Origin: Curvibacter sp.
GTDB taxonomy: Bacteria; Pseudomonadota; Gammaproteobacteria; Burkholderiales; Burkholderiaceae_C
NCBI GenBank assembly: GCA_003500955.1
Contig: DNQP01000179.1
Location: 1-11,986, forward strand
Length of the DNA stretch: 11,986 nucleotides
Direction of reading: 5' to 3'
Positions 1 through 7,254 of this stretch are shown piece by piece. Numbering within the stretch: position 1 is the first letter of the stretch; every line of letters starts with the position of its first letter. The notes beneath the pieces are model-generated. The model saw only the letters and a program-made list of their open reading frames with translations, made no database searches and was not told the DNA's origin. Both the position numbers and the translations under genes were made by a program.

Positions 1-22
1 CCTCTGAGCCCCCGCGCTCCGG

Positions 23-44
23 GCTTGCCGGGCGTGCGGCAAGC
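23..44 (-). terminator. Hairpin just downstream of mmsA, possible terminator
   Basis: Perfect 8-bp inverted repeat, GCTTGCCG and CGGCAAGC, around a 6-nt loop. It begins nine bases past the mmsA stop codon in the direction of mmsA transcription. No run of T follows it on the minus strand, so it is not a classical intrinsic terminator. It could be a Rho-assisted terminator or a 3' stabilising stem. Confidence 0.5.
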
Positions 45-53
45 ACAAATGCA

Positions 54-1565
54 TCACTTACTCGTCGGCATCGCGAACTCGGCGCCCTTACCGATGCTCT
101 CGGGCCAGCGCTGCATCACGCTCTTCTGCTTGGTGTAGAAGCGCACGCCCTCTTCGCCATAGGCGTGCATGTCGCCGAACAGCGAACGCTTCCAGCCGCC
201 GAAGCCGTGCCAGGCCATGGGCACCGGAATCGGCACGTTGATGCCCACCATGCCCACCTGGATGCGGTGCGAGAACTCGCGCGCCACGTGGCCGTCGCGG
301 GTGTAGCAGGAGACGCCGTTGCCGAACTCGTGGTCGTTGATGAGCTTGACCGCGGTGGCGAAGTCCGGCACGCGCACGCAGGACAGCACGGGGCCGAAGA
401 TCTCTTCCTTGTAGATCTTCATCTCGGGCGTCACGTGGTCGAACAGCGTGCCGCCGAGCCAGAAACCCTGCTCGCAGCCGGCACCGGCCGCCGCACCCTT
501 GAAGCCACGGCCGTCCACCAGCAGCTGGGCGCCCTCCTTGGCACCGTGCTCGATGTAGCCGCTGATGCGCTGGTGCGCGATCGACGTGACGATGGGGCCC
601 ATCTCGGCGTCGAGCTCCATGCCGTTCTTGATCTTGAGCGACTTGGTGCGCTCGATCAGCTTGGGCATGATCTTGTCGGCCACGTCGCCCACCAGCACCG
701 CGACCGAAATCGCCATGCAGCGTTCGCCGGCCGAGCCGTAGGCCGCGCCGATCAGGCCGTCCACGGCCTGGTCCAGGTCCGCGTCAGGCATGACCACCAT
801 GTGGTTCTTGGCGCCGCCCAGGGCCTGCACGCGCTTGCCGTGGCGCGCGCCGGTCTCGTAGATGTAGTTGGCGATCGGCGTGGAGCCCACGAAGCTCACG
901 GCCTTGACGTCCGGGTGTTCGATCAGCGCGTCCACGGCTTCCTTGTCGCCCTGCACCACGTTGAACACGCCGTCGGGCAGGCCAGCCTTCTTGAGCAGTT
1001 CGGCCATCAGCAGCGCGGGGCTGGGGTCGATGGGGCTGGGCTTGAGCACAAAGGTGTTGCCCGTAGCGATGGCCACCGGGTACATCCACATGGGCACCAT
1101 GACCGGGAAGTTGAAGGGCGTGATGCCCGCCACCACACCCAGGGGCTGGCGCATCGTCCAGTTGTCCATGCCGGTCGAGACCTGCTCGGTGTAGTCGCCC
1201 TTGAGCAGCTGCGGGATGCCGGTGGCGAATTCCAGGATCTCGATGCCGCGCGTCACCTCGCCCTGCGCGTCGGTGAAGACCTTGCCGTGCTCGGCCGTGA
1301 TCAGCCGTGCGAGCTCGTCGCGGTGCTGGTTCATCAGCTCCAGGAACTTGAAGAGGATGCGCGCGCGGCGCAGCGGCGAGGTGCCGGCCCAAGCCGGAAA
1401 TGCGGCTTGTGCAGCGGCCACGGCCTTGTCCACCTCGGCCTTGCTGGCCAGCGCGGCCTTGCCGCTCACGGCGCCGGTGGCGGGGTTGTAGACGTCCTGG
1501 TGGCGGCCCGAGGTGCCGGCCACGATCTTGCCGGCGATGTAGTGATCAATATTTGCGATGCTCAT
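54..1565 (-). CDS. mmsA: Methylmalonate-semialdehyde dehydrogenase (CoA-acylating)
   Basis: Cytoplasmic aldehyde dehydrogenase that converts methylmalonate semialdehyde, CoA and NAD to propionyl-CoA and CO2 (valine and pyrimidine breakdown). The 503-aa product has the usual length for the family. Visible motifs are FNFPVMVP at about 151-158 in the NAD-binding domain, FVGST at about 225-229, the catalytic cysteine in GSAGERCMA (Cys283), and an EEIFGPVL segment in the C-terminal third. The general-base Glu of hydrolytic ALDHs (ELGG) is replaced in QALGGAKNH (about 247-255). That replacement is characteristic of the CoA-dependent MMSDH branch. The ATG at 1565 is preferred over the upstream one at 1619 because GGAGA lies just in front of it and the N-terminus ([10 protein letters not shown]) matches the family. 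It is divergent from a LysR gene, which probably regulates it. No mmsB is in the window. Confidence 0.95.
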   Translation of the reverse strand: MSIANIDHYIAGKIVAGTSGRHQDVYNPATGAVSGKAALASKAEVDKAVAAAQAAFPAWAGTSPLRRARILFKFLELMNQHRDELARLITAEHGKVFTDAQGEVTRGIEILEFATGIPQLLKGDYTEQVSTGMDNWTMRQPLGVVAGITPFNFPVMVPMWMYPVAIATGNTFVLKPSPIDPSPALLMAELLKKAGLPDGVFNVVQGDKEAVDALIEHPDVKAVSFVGSTPIANYIYETGARHGKRVQALGGAKNHMVVMPDADLDQAVDGLIGAAYGSAGERCMAISVAVLVGDVADKIMPKLIERTKSLKIKNGMELDAEMGPIVTSIAHQRISGYIEHGAKEGAQLLVDGRGFKGAAAGAGCEQGFWLGGTLFDHVTPEMKIYKEEIFGPVLSCVRVPDFATAVKLINDHEFGNGVSCYTRDGHVAREFSHRIQVGMVGINVPIPVPMAWHGFGGWKRSLFGDMHAYGEEGVRFYTKQKSVMQRWPESIGKGAEFAMPTSK

Positions 1566-1655
1566 GAGGCTGTCTCCAAAAGATGCCCAAGTTTCGGGCA
1601 AAGCGCGCCGCTTTTCCAATGATTTGCACTGAACAGTGATATAAATTTGACAAAT
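1566..1655. promoter_or_regulatory. Divergent mmsA/LysR control region with three dyads
   Basis: This 90-bp intergenic region has three perfect inverted repeats: TGCCC-N7-GGGCA at 1584-1600, CACTG-AA-CAGTG at 1627-1638, and ATTTG-A-CAAAT at 1645-1655. The middle and right dyads lie next to a TATAAA at 1640-1645 that could be the -10 of the LysR gene. LysR proteins usually bind interrupted dyads in the gap between their own gene and the divergent target, so the two A/T-flanked dyads are the best operator candidates. Which dyad is bound is inference. Confidence 0.5.
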
Positions 1656-2555
1656 ATGAGTGGCCTACCCGATCAACAAGCTTTGCGCGCCTTCGTCGCC
1701 GTGGCGCGCGAGGGCAAGGTCTCGCGCGCGGCCGAGCGCCTGCACCTAAGCCAGCCCGCCGTGAGCCTGCAGCTCAAGGCCCTGGCCGAGAGCACCGGCC
1801 TCACGCTCTTCACCCGCACCCCGCACGGCCTGGCCCTCACGCCGGACGGCGCGGCGCTGCTGCCCCAGGCCGAGAAGGCCCTGGCCGCGCTGGCCGACTT
1901 CGGCCAGGCCGCGCAGAGCCTGCACAACACGGTGCGCGGGCGCCTGCGCATCGGCACCATCCTCGACCCCGAGTTCATCCGCCTCGGCGCCTTCCTCAAG
2001 GAGCTGGTCGAGAGCGCGCCGCAGATCGAGACCGAGCTGCGCCAGGCCATGAGCGGCGAGGTGTTGGCCCAGATCGGCCGCGGCGAACTCGACGTGGGCT
2101 TCTACCTCGGCCTGCCCGGCGAGATGGGCGACGACGCGGCCTACGAACTGCGTGAACTCTCGCGCTTCACCTACCGCGTGCTCGCCCCCGCCGGCTGGGG
2201 CGAACAGGTGCTGGGCCGAGACTGGAAGGCCCTGGCCGCGCTCCCGTGGATCGCCACGCCCCCGGCCTCGGCCCACCACCGCCTGCTGGCTGGCGTCTTT
2301 GCGCCGCTGGGCGTGAGCCCGCGCCAGGTGGCGCTGGTGGACCAGGAGGCGTCGATGCTGGACCTGGTGCGTTCGGGTGTGGGCTGCAGTCTGGTGCGCG
2401 AATCGATCGCCATCAGCGAGGCGCAGGCGCGCGGCCTCGTGGTGGCGGACCGGGTAAGTCTGGATTGCCGGCTGTGTTTTGTCTGCCTGCGCGCGCGGCG
2501 TGGGGAGCCGGTGGTGGCGAGTGCGTGGGAGGCCTTGGAAAGGGTTTGGCGCTGA
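1656..2555 (+). CDS. LysR-family transcriptional regulator
   Basis: A 299-aa DNA-binding regulator of typical LTTR length. The N-terminal winged helix-turn-helix covers about residues 7-65. It includes [20 protein letters not shown] followed by [13 protein letters not shown] and then [16 protein letters not shown], which is the classic LTTR pattern. The effector-binding domain runs from about residue 90 to the end. ATG 1656 is used because the domain begins right after it; a TTG at 1647 in the same frame would add three residues. No Shine-Dalgarno is evident. If the TATAAA at 1640-1645 is the -10, transcription would begin within a few bases of the ATG, giving a leaderless or nearly leaderless message. 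The divergent arrangement suggests control of mmsA in response to a valine- or propionate-pathway metabolite; the ligand cannot be read from sequence. Confidence 0.92.
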   Translation: MSGLPDQQALRAFVAVAREGKVSRAAERLHLSQPAVSLQLKALAESTGLTLFTRTPHGLALTPDGAALLPQAEKALAALADFGQAAQSLHNTVRGRLRIGTILDPEFIRLGAFLKELVESAPQIETELRQAMSGEVLAQIGRGELDVGFYLGLPGEMGDDAAYELRELSRFTYRVLAPAGWGEQVLGRDWKALAALPWIATPPASAHHRLLAGVFAPLGVSPRQVALVDQEASMLDLVRSGVGCSLVRESIAISEAQARGLVVADRVSLDCRLCFVCLRARRGEPVVASAWEALERVWR

Positions 2556-2572
2556 TGCCGACTATCACTTAC

Positions 2573-2594
2573 TTGCGAAGTGGGTAGTTCGCAA
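2573..2594. repeat. Inverted repeat at left edge of the low-GC cassette
   Basis: Perfect 7-bp arms TTGCGAA and TTCGCAA with an 8-nt loop, 17 bases past the LysR stop. There is no T-run on either side. It may be a weak terminator between the LysR gene and the oppositely oriented cassette, or a recombination scar. The 106 bp between the LysR stop and the next gene hold nothing else I can name. Confidence 0.4.
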
Positions 2595-2661
2595 CCGAAC
2601 GTCAACACAAGAAACCGACAGGCGAGCAGTCAAGCTCGGAATGCTCGAAGTCCGCGAAAAC

Positions 2662-3111
2662 CTAGGGGACCTGAGAATTAAGGACAATCTCGGAAAAAAC
2701 CTCAGTTGCCAACTGCTCAAGAAGCTCCATTTCGTCCCGAGGTAACTTCTCGACCGATGTGTGTGCCGGATTGCAGTCTGTAGGCGAGAACACGACTTTT
2801 ATGGCCCTACCCGAAACTTGGCGTTGGCCAACCATCTTCAGATTGCCGACTTTGCCAATGGCAAACGCGCTAGTGGGCCTGACCACTAAGCACTCACGAT
2901 TTACTTGAATACATTTCGTGATTTTCTCCGAGCGGTCACCGGAGAAATGTTCAAGCCGACTGGTCGAAAGGCTGGGCTCGCCTTCACGTACCTGAAAGGC
3001 CGAAAAAAGAAATCCAACTACCCGGTCGTTCTCATCGCGTGCAAGCCGGGACGGCGGCACATACCGGACGACATGATCGGAATTAACCAGCTGTTGGCCG
3101 ACATTCAGCAT
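2662..3111 (-). CDS. Uncharacterised 149-aa protein, third gene of low-GC cassette
   Basis: Small soluble protein with no signal peptide or membrane segment. Residues 13-23 (HVVRYVPPSRL), then an acidic stretch (ARDENDR) and FLFSAFQVREGEPSLS (about 34-49) and LEHF (53-56) look like a conserved hypothetical family. From memory, its members start with a similar R-Y-x-P-x-S/W-x-L motif and end in an NPAH-type segment, here at about 117-120. I know of no assigned function. The ATG at 3111 is the first start after an in-frame TGA at 3118-3120; the Shine-Dalgarno is weak. The gene starts 26 bp after the stop of the 231-aa gene on the same strand, so it probably ends a three-gene operon. The overlapping plus-strand ORF of 73 codons in this stretch looks like a shadow. 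Base composition is far below that of the flanking genes. Confidence 0.7.
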   Translation of the reverse strand: MLNVGQQLVNSDHVVRYVPPSRLARDENDRVVGFLFSAFQVREGEPSLSTSRLEHFSGDRSEKITKCIQVNRECLVVRPTSAFAIGKVGNLKMVGQRQVSGRAIKVVFSPTDCNPAHTSVEKLPRDEMELLEQLATEVFSEIVLNSQVP

Positions 3112-3137
3112 TTGAGATCACTCTAGAATGCGCAGCC

Positions 3138-3833
3138 TCACGAAACCGATCTTTCAAGCCAATTGCTGGGGGCGTACGGCTCCAGTGCCTGCTTAAGTCT
3201 AGAGACCGAGGTTTCCCCGACCACCCGCTCAAGATCCTCACTGATGTACCGCGTAATCGCCCACTTCACTCGATCGTTTGGCCCAAACTGAAGTGTTAAC
3301 CGATTCTGGCCATTTACCCAAGTCGCAACAAGTAGTCCGCCGTTTGCAAGACCAAGGCCTGGTCGCACGATTGGTTTCAGATCGCAGACCGCCTTCAGAA
3401 ATGTTGCGAAAGACGCCGTCTGAACCGGCCGATCGCCTTCATCCCACTCTTCAGGATCATGCAGCCGATCAATTTGGCTGAACAAACGATCCCGCCATTC
3501 CTTCTCGAAATGCATTGCTACCGAGGAGGTCAGGATTTTGACTGACGCTGTCGCGTCAAACAGCTGCTCCGCAAGCGACTGACCTCCGCTCCCATTTGCT
3601 TGAAAGGCAACGGGTAGCGAGCTAGGGGAAGGTGGCGCTATCAAAGTCTGTAGCCTGCCCCGCAGATCATCTTCGGAGGTGTCGTGCCGAAACGCGCGAA
3701 GTAGATCGATGCTGGTAATCGGATGGCTCAGGTCTTGAGGGCTGAAGGTCGCCGAACCGAGTAGGCCCAAAGGGCGTAGCTGAGAAGAGCGAGTAGTTAG
3801 CATTCGCCCCGTATGTGTCAGATCACGTGTCAT
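3138..3833 (-). CDS. Uncharacterised 231-aa protein, middle gene of low-GC cassette
   Basis: No catalytic motif recognised. The protein looks soluble, with no signal peptide or membrane helix. The first ~80 residues are low in clear structure and Ser/Pro-rich near 68-74. The C-terminal ~130 residues look folded: an EEWDEGD acidic patch (128-134), FATFLKAV (142-149), RPGLGLANGGLLVATW (157-172), LTLQFGPNDRVKWAI (179-193) and a final LEPYAPSNWL (217-226). The alternating beta-like strands and Asp-Arg-Val-x-Trp pattern suggest a small alpha/beta domain; this is a reading of the sequence, not a match. The start at 3833 is chosen because AGGGGG lies about 10 nt upstream and the ATG falls inside the last codons of the TIGR04255 gene (11-bp overlap), implying translational coupling. 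A second Met at codon 11 is possible. Confidence 0.7.
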   Translation of the reverse strand: MTRDLTHTGRMLTTRSSQLRPLGLLGSATFSPQDLSHPITSIDLLRAFRHDTSEDDLRGRLQTLIAPPSPSSLPVAFQANGSGGQSLAEQLFDATASVKILTSSVAMHFEKEWRDRLFSQIDRLHDPEEWDEGDRPVQTASFATFLKAVCDLKPIVRPGLGLANGGLLVATWVNGQNRLTLQFGPNDRVKWAITRYISEDLERVVGETSVSRLKQALEPYAPSNWLERSVS

Positions 3834-4566
3834 GTTTGAACAACCCCCTAGAAAGATCCGTCACGCAACTCTCAAATACATCGTTCTTACGTGGTCGAAT
3901 CGACGAAACAAGATTAAGAATGTCCTCGTCCTTTTGCGGTACCTCGATATCTCGGCTTATGTCTATATCAATCAAAAATGACGCTGTATTTAACAGCGGA
4001 GAGGGAATAGATGCGGAATTCAACAACAATTTGCAGCGCATGTCATCCATGAATATCTGAGCCTGTACGGCATATGCGCTGAGAGCGCCATACTTATCCG
4101 AAACGTGAGGATATATGTTCAGATACTTCTCGTGTTCAACGATGGGTCCTTCAATAGGAATATCAATTCGGTTGATGAAACGAACGCCAATCCGAGCGAT
4201 CTCGCGGAACCCAAGTGCCCTTCGCACTAGCTTCCAGTCACGAGTAAATCTTTCAAAAAAAGGCTCCCAGCCGGGGTAAGGCGCCATCTGGGAGACGACA
4301 AAGGACTTGGGGAACACCAAAGCGAGCTCCGTCATGTCAGAGGAGCCAAAGCGATGAGAGGTTTCTTTGCTGACTTGAGTGTTTGCCGTCTGTTGACTGC
4401 CTTTTGTCGCACTAAGGTCCACACTCACACTCAAGTTCTCGATCGGCTGATGCACAGCGTAGTGGGCCGAGAGCTTCTTTGTCAGCGATGATTTGGTGTC
4501 CTCATCGAGTGTCTCGACAAAGTTGATCCCAACTACCGCCTCAGTAATAGGGGGGTGGATGTACAC
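3823..4566 (-). CDS. TIGR04255 family protein, first gene of low-GC cassette
   Basis: A 247-aa member of the TIGR04255 family, a sporadically distributed family of unknown biochemical role. Diagnostic features are the N-terminal PPITEAVVGINF (5-16), LALVFPKSFVVSQMAPYPGW (81-100), RIGVRFINRIDIP (125-137), KYLNIYP (147-153) and LIDIDISRD in the C-terminal part. No signal peptide or transmembrane helix is visible, so it is probably cytoplasmic. The start is GTG at 4566. An in-frame TAA lies 18 bases upstream, no other start codon falls between, and GGTGAC lies a suitable distance ahead. The family N-terminus also fits this start. It leads an apparent operon with the overlapping 231-aa gene and the 149-aa gene. 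AT-rich codons (TTA, ATA, AGA, AAA) contrast with the neighbours, which points to horizontal acquisition. Family call is firm; function is unknown. Confidence 0.85.
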   Translation of the reverse strand: MYIHPPITEAVVGINFVETLDEDTKSSLTKKLSAHYAVHQPIENLSVSVDLSATKGSQQTANTQVSKETSHRFGSSDMTELALVFPKSFVVSQMAPYPGWEPFFERFTRDWKLVRRALGFREIARIGVRFINRIDIPIEGPIVEHEKYLNIYPHVSDKYGALSAYAVQAQIFMDDMRCKLLLNSASIPSPLLNTASFLIDIDISRDIEVPQKDEDILNLVSSIRPRKNDVFESCVTDLSRGLFKHDT

Positions 4567-4735
4567 GTTTGGGTCACCACATAGTTATCACGAGCATTAT
4601 GCGCTATTGATCCTGAAAGAGCCCGACTCAGGACTCATGCCCTTTTTTGTCTCCGCGCCCATTAGCTGAGTGTGGAAAGAATGGTCGGCAACCTAGGCCG
4701 GCATGTGCCATTATTGGGTTTCTCGGTCTAGGTGA
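4567..4735 (-). other. Leader region of the low-GC cassette
   Basis: Stretch between the end of the anion-transporter gene and the TIGR04255 start. No ORF of note. A CATAAT hexamer on the minus strand, about 26 bp before the GTG start, could be a -10 element, but there is no convincing -35. A T-run (CCCTTTTTTG, 4630-4639) has no good stem in front of it. The region may hold the cassette promoter; evidence is weak. Confidence 0.3.
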
Positions 4736-4753
4736 GACTATGAAAGCATAGTC
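4736..4753 (-). repeat. Hairpin over the 3' end of the anion-transporter gene
   Basis: Perfect 7-bp arms GACTATG and CATAGTC around AAAG. The hairpin overlaps two bases of the transporter stop codon (4752-4754). No T-run follows in the direction of transcription, so terminator activity is uncertain. It sits at the right edge of the low-GC block and mirrors the hairpin at the left edge, though the sequences differ. Confidence 0.4.
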
Positions 4754-6248
4754 ACTTCGTCAGGTACCCCATCCACTGCCAGTACGTCGCCCCCAGCAGC
4801 AACACGAGCCCGAAGCCGATCACCGTGAGTACCAGCCCCGTGCGCACGAAGTCCTTGACGGTGAAAGTGTCGGTGCCGTAGGCCACCATGTTCTGCGGCG
4901 CGTTGACCGGCAGGATGAAGCCGAAGCTCACGACGAACTGCAGCAGCATGGTCATGCCGACCAGGTTGAGCGGCGCGGCATCGGGGCCGCCGGCGATCTG
5001 TTGCAGCACGCTGATCATGATGGGGATCATGGCCGAGGCCAGGGCGGTGGCACTGGCAAAGCCCAGGTGCACCACGATCAGGAAGAGCGAGAGCAGGGCC
5101 AGGATGACGAAGGCCGAGGCGCCGGCCAGGCCCAGATTGGCCACGATGATGTTGGCCAGCCAGGCGGCGGCCTTGGTCTGCAGCAGCGCGGTGCCCAGGC
5201 TGATGCCGGTGCCGAAGAGCACGATGGTGCCCCAGGGGATCTTCGACTGCGCCTGCTTCCAGCCCATGACGCCGATGCCCGGCGTGAACATCAGGGCGAT
5301 GGCAGCGATGGTGGTGCTGGAGGTGTCGAAGGGGTGCAGCACCTTTTCCGTCGCCCAGAAGGCCAGCAGGGTGAGCGTGAGGAGCAGCAGCCGCCATTCG
5401 GCGCCGGTCATCGGGCCGAGTGCATGCAGGGCGATGCGGATGGTCTCCTGGCCGCCCGCGATCTCCTCGGTCTCGGGGGGCATCATCTTGATCATCACGA
5501 AATAGAGCGCAATGGACATGAGGATGGACCAGGGCGCGGCGGCGATCAGCCAGTCGCCCCAGGTGATGGTCTGGCCGAAGGCCTTCTCGATGAAGCCTAT
5601 GGCCACCATGTTCTGCGCCGCCGCGGTCTTGACGCCCACGTTCCAGATCGAGGCCGCCTGGGCCGTGGCGATCATCAGCAGGCCGGCGAAGCGTGAACGC
5701 TGGTCCACGCCGAAGGCCAGGATGATGCCCATGATGATGGGCACGAGGCAGGCCACGCGCGCCGTGGTCGAGGGCACGAGGAAGGACAGCACGATGCCGA
5801 CCAGGATGGCGCCGATGAGCACGCGGTGGGTCCGCGCGCCGACCTTGGAGAGGATGAAGAGCGCAATGCGCTTGTCCAGCCCGGTGATGGTCATGGCCGC
5901 CGACAGGAAGCAGGCCGCGGCCACGAGCGCCAGGGCTGTGTTGGCGAAACCGCCGAGCGCCAGGGTGAGCGCGGCGCTGGTGCCGAGATCGGTGTCGGGC
6001 TTGGCGGCGTTGGGCGCCAGACCCAACAGAAAGGCCATGAGCGCGGTGATCAGCACGGCGCTGATGGCGTAGTCCACCGCCTCGGTGACCCAGAGGATGA
6101 CGGAAAACAGCAGCAGGCCCAGCATGATCTGCCCCGCCACGGGCAGCCCCGCGGGCTGAGGCAGCAGCATGACGGCGACGAGGCCGGCCACGGCGGCCAG
6201 CAGGCCGGCGACGTGAACGGATTCCCTGGAGCTTTCGGCGGTGGCCAT
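4752..6248 (-). CDS. DASS/SLC13-family anion (carboxylate) transporter
   Basis: A 498-aa inner-membrane protein with about a dozen hydrophobic segments, normal for the divalent anion:sodium symporter family. Two repeat-related motifs are visible: VPSTTARVACLVP (158-170) at the first SNT position and HLGFASATALASAMIPI (394-410) at the second. LPVNAPQN (446-453) follows. The canonical Asn is replaced in both SNT motifs (STT and SAT). This resembles the CitT/TtdT/2-oxoglutarate-malate exchanger branch more than the classical Na+/dicarboxylate symporters, so an exchanger for C4-C6 carboxylates is plausible; the substrate is not determinable. ATG 6248 is chosen because AGGAGGAGA lies directly ahead. 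An earlier in-frame ATG at 6320 would overlap the FNR-type box and lacks a ribosome site. Regulation is probably by oxygen availability (see the promoter entry). Confidence 0.87.
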   Translation of the reverse strand: MATAESSRESVHVAGLLAAVAGLVAVMLLPQPAGLPVAGQIMLGLLLFSVILWVTEAVDYAISAVLITALMAFLLGLAPNAAKPDTDLGTSAALTLALGGFANTALALVAAACFLSAAMTITGLDKRIALFILSKVGARTHRVLIGAILVGIVLSFLVPSTTARVACLVPIIMGIILAFGVDQRSRFAGLLMIATAQAASIWNVGVKTAAAQNMVAIGFIEKAFGQTITWGDWLIAAAPWSILMSIALYFVMIKMMPPETEEIAGGQETIRIALHALGPMTGAEWRLLLLTLTLLAFWATEKVLHPFDTSSTTIAAIALMFTPGIGVMGWKQAQSKIPWGTIVLFGTGISLGTALLQTKAAAWLANIIVANLGLAGASAFVILALLSLFLIVVHLGFASATALASAMIPIMISVLQQIAGGPDAAPLNLVGMTMLLQFVVSFGFILPVNAPQNMVAYGTDTFTVKDFVRTGLVLTVIGFGLVLLLGATYWQWMGYLTK

Positions 6249-6272
6249 GGCGTCTCCTCCTGAAGGATGGTG

Positions 6273-6320
6273 TGACGCCATGCTAGGCCGCAGGTCACGG
6301 CGTGCTTTGACGTGGATCAA
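6273..6320 (-). promoter_or_regulatory. FNR/Anr-type promoter of the anion-transporter gene
   Basis: On the minus strand TTGATCCACGTCAA (6320-6307) matches the FNR/Anr consensus TTGAT-N4-ATCAA at 9 of 10 fixed positions. A TAGCAT hexamer (6285-6280) fits a -10. With the start of transcription about 6273, the box centre falls near -40.5, within one base of the -41.5 of class II FNR/CRP promoters. The leader would then be about 25 nt with the strong ribosome site. Site match is direct; which regulator of the FNR/CRP family binds is inferred. Confidence 0.65.
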
Positions 6321-6370
6321 GGCCCGGCACCGTGGCCGTCCGATCGGTCGTGTCGGGTGTGATCCCCGCC

Positions 6371-7153
<783 letters not shown>

Positions 7154-7197
7154 GGGGTCTCCTGTCGGGGCGTTTCTGACGCTATTGTGGCGGTGAA

Positions 7198-7212
7198 ACC
7201 GGCTTGCGCTTA
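7198..7212 (+). repeat. 15-bp direct repeat, copy 2 (upstream of the crotonase gene)
   Basis: Exact copy of the repeat at 6387-6401, in the 101-bp gap between the crotonase start and the MCE operon. Read on the minus strand in the crotonase frame it gives A-K-R-K-P-V, then loses the Trp and reaches a stop a few codons later, as a decayed gene end might. No ribosome site is seen. Confidence 0.5.
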
Positions 7213-7254
7213 GCATCGCTGCTTCAGCCCAGAACCATCGAAGAAGCGCTGTCC

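Noticed and set aside
165..1622. Long plus-strand open frame of 485 codons opposite mmsA
   Set aside because: Composition is His/Ala/Gly/Val-rich with no family pattern. It is the GC-driven shadow of the clearly identified dehydrogenase gene.
2905..3126. Plus-strand 73-codon frame in the low-GC block
   Set aside because: Overlaps the 149-aa minus-strand gene that has family-like motifs and fits the operon; no ribosome site or partner on the plus strand.
4630..4639. T-run as an intrinsic terminator
   Set aside because: No stable GC-rich stem directly precedes it on the plus strand and no plus-strand gene ends there.
2659..4697. AACCTAGG at 2659-2666 and 4690-4697 as possible attachment-site repeats of the cassette
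   Set aside because: Only 8 bp, the left copy overlaps the stop codon of the 149-aa gene, no integrase is present, and a shared 8-mer in these stretches is easily due to chance.
6249..6320. Longer N-terminus for the anion transporter from ATG 6320
   Set aside because: It would start inside the FNR-type box, has no ribosome site, and the extra 24 residues are not transporter-like; ATG 6248 has a very strong ribosome site.
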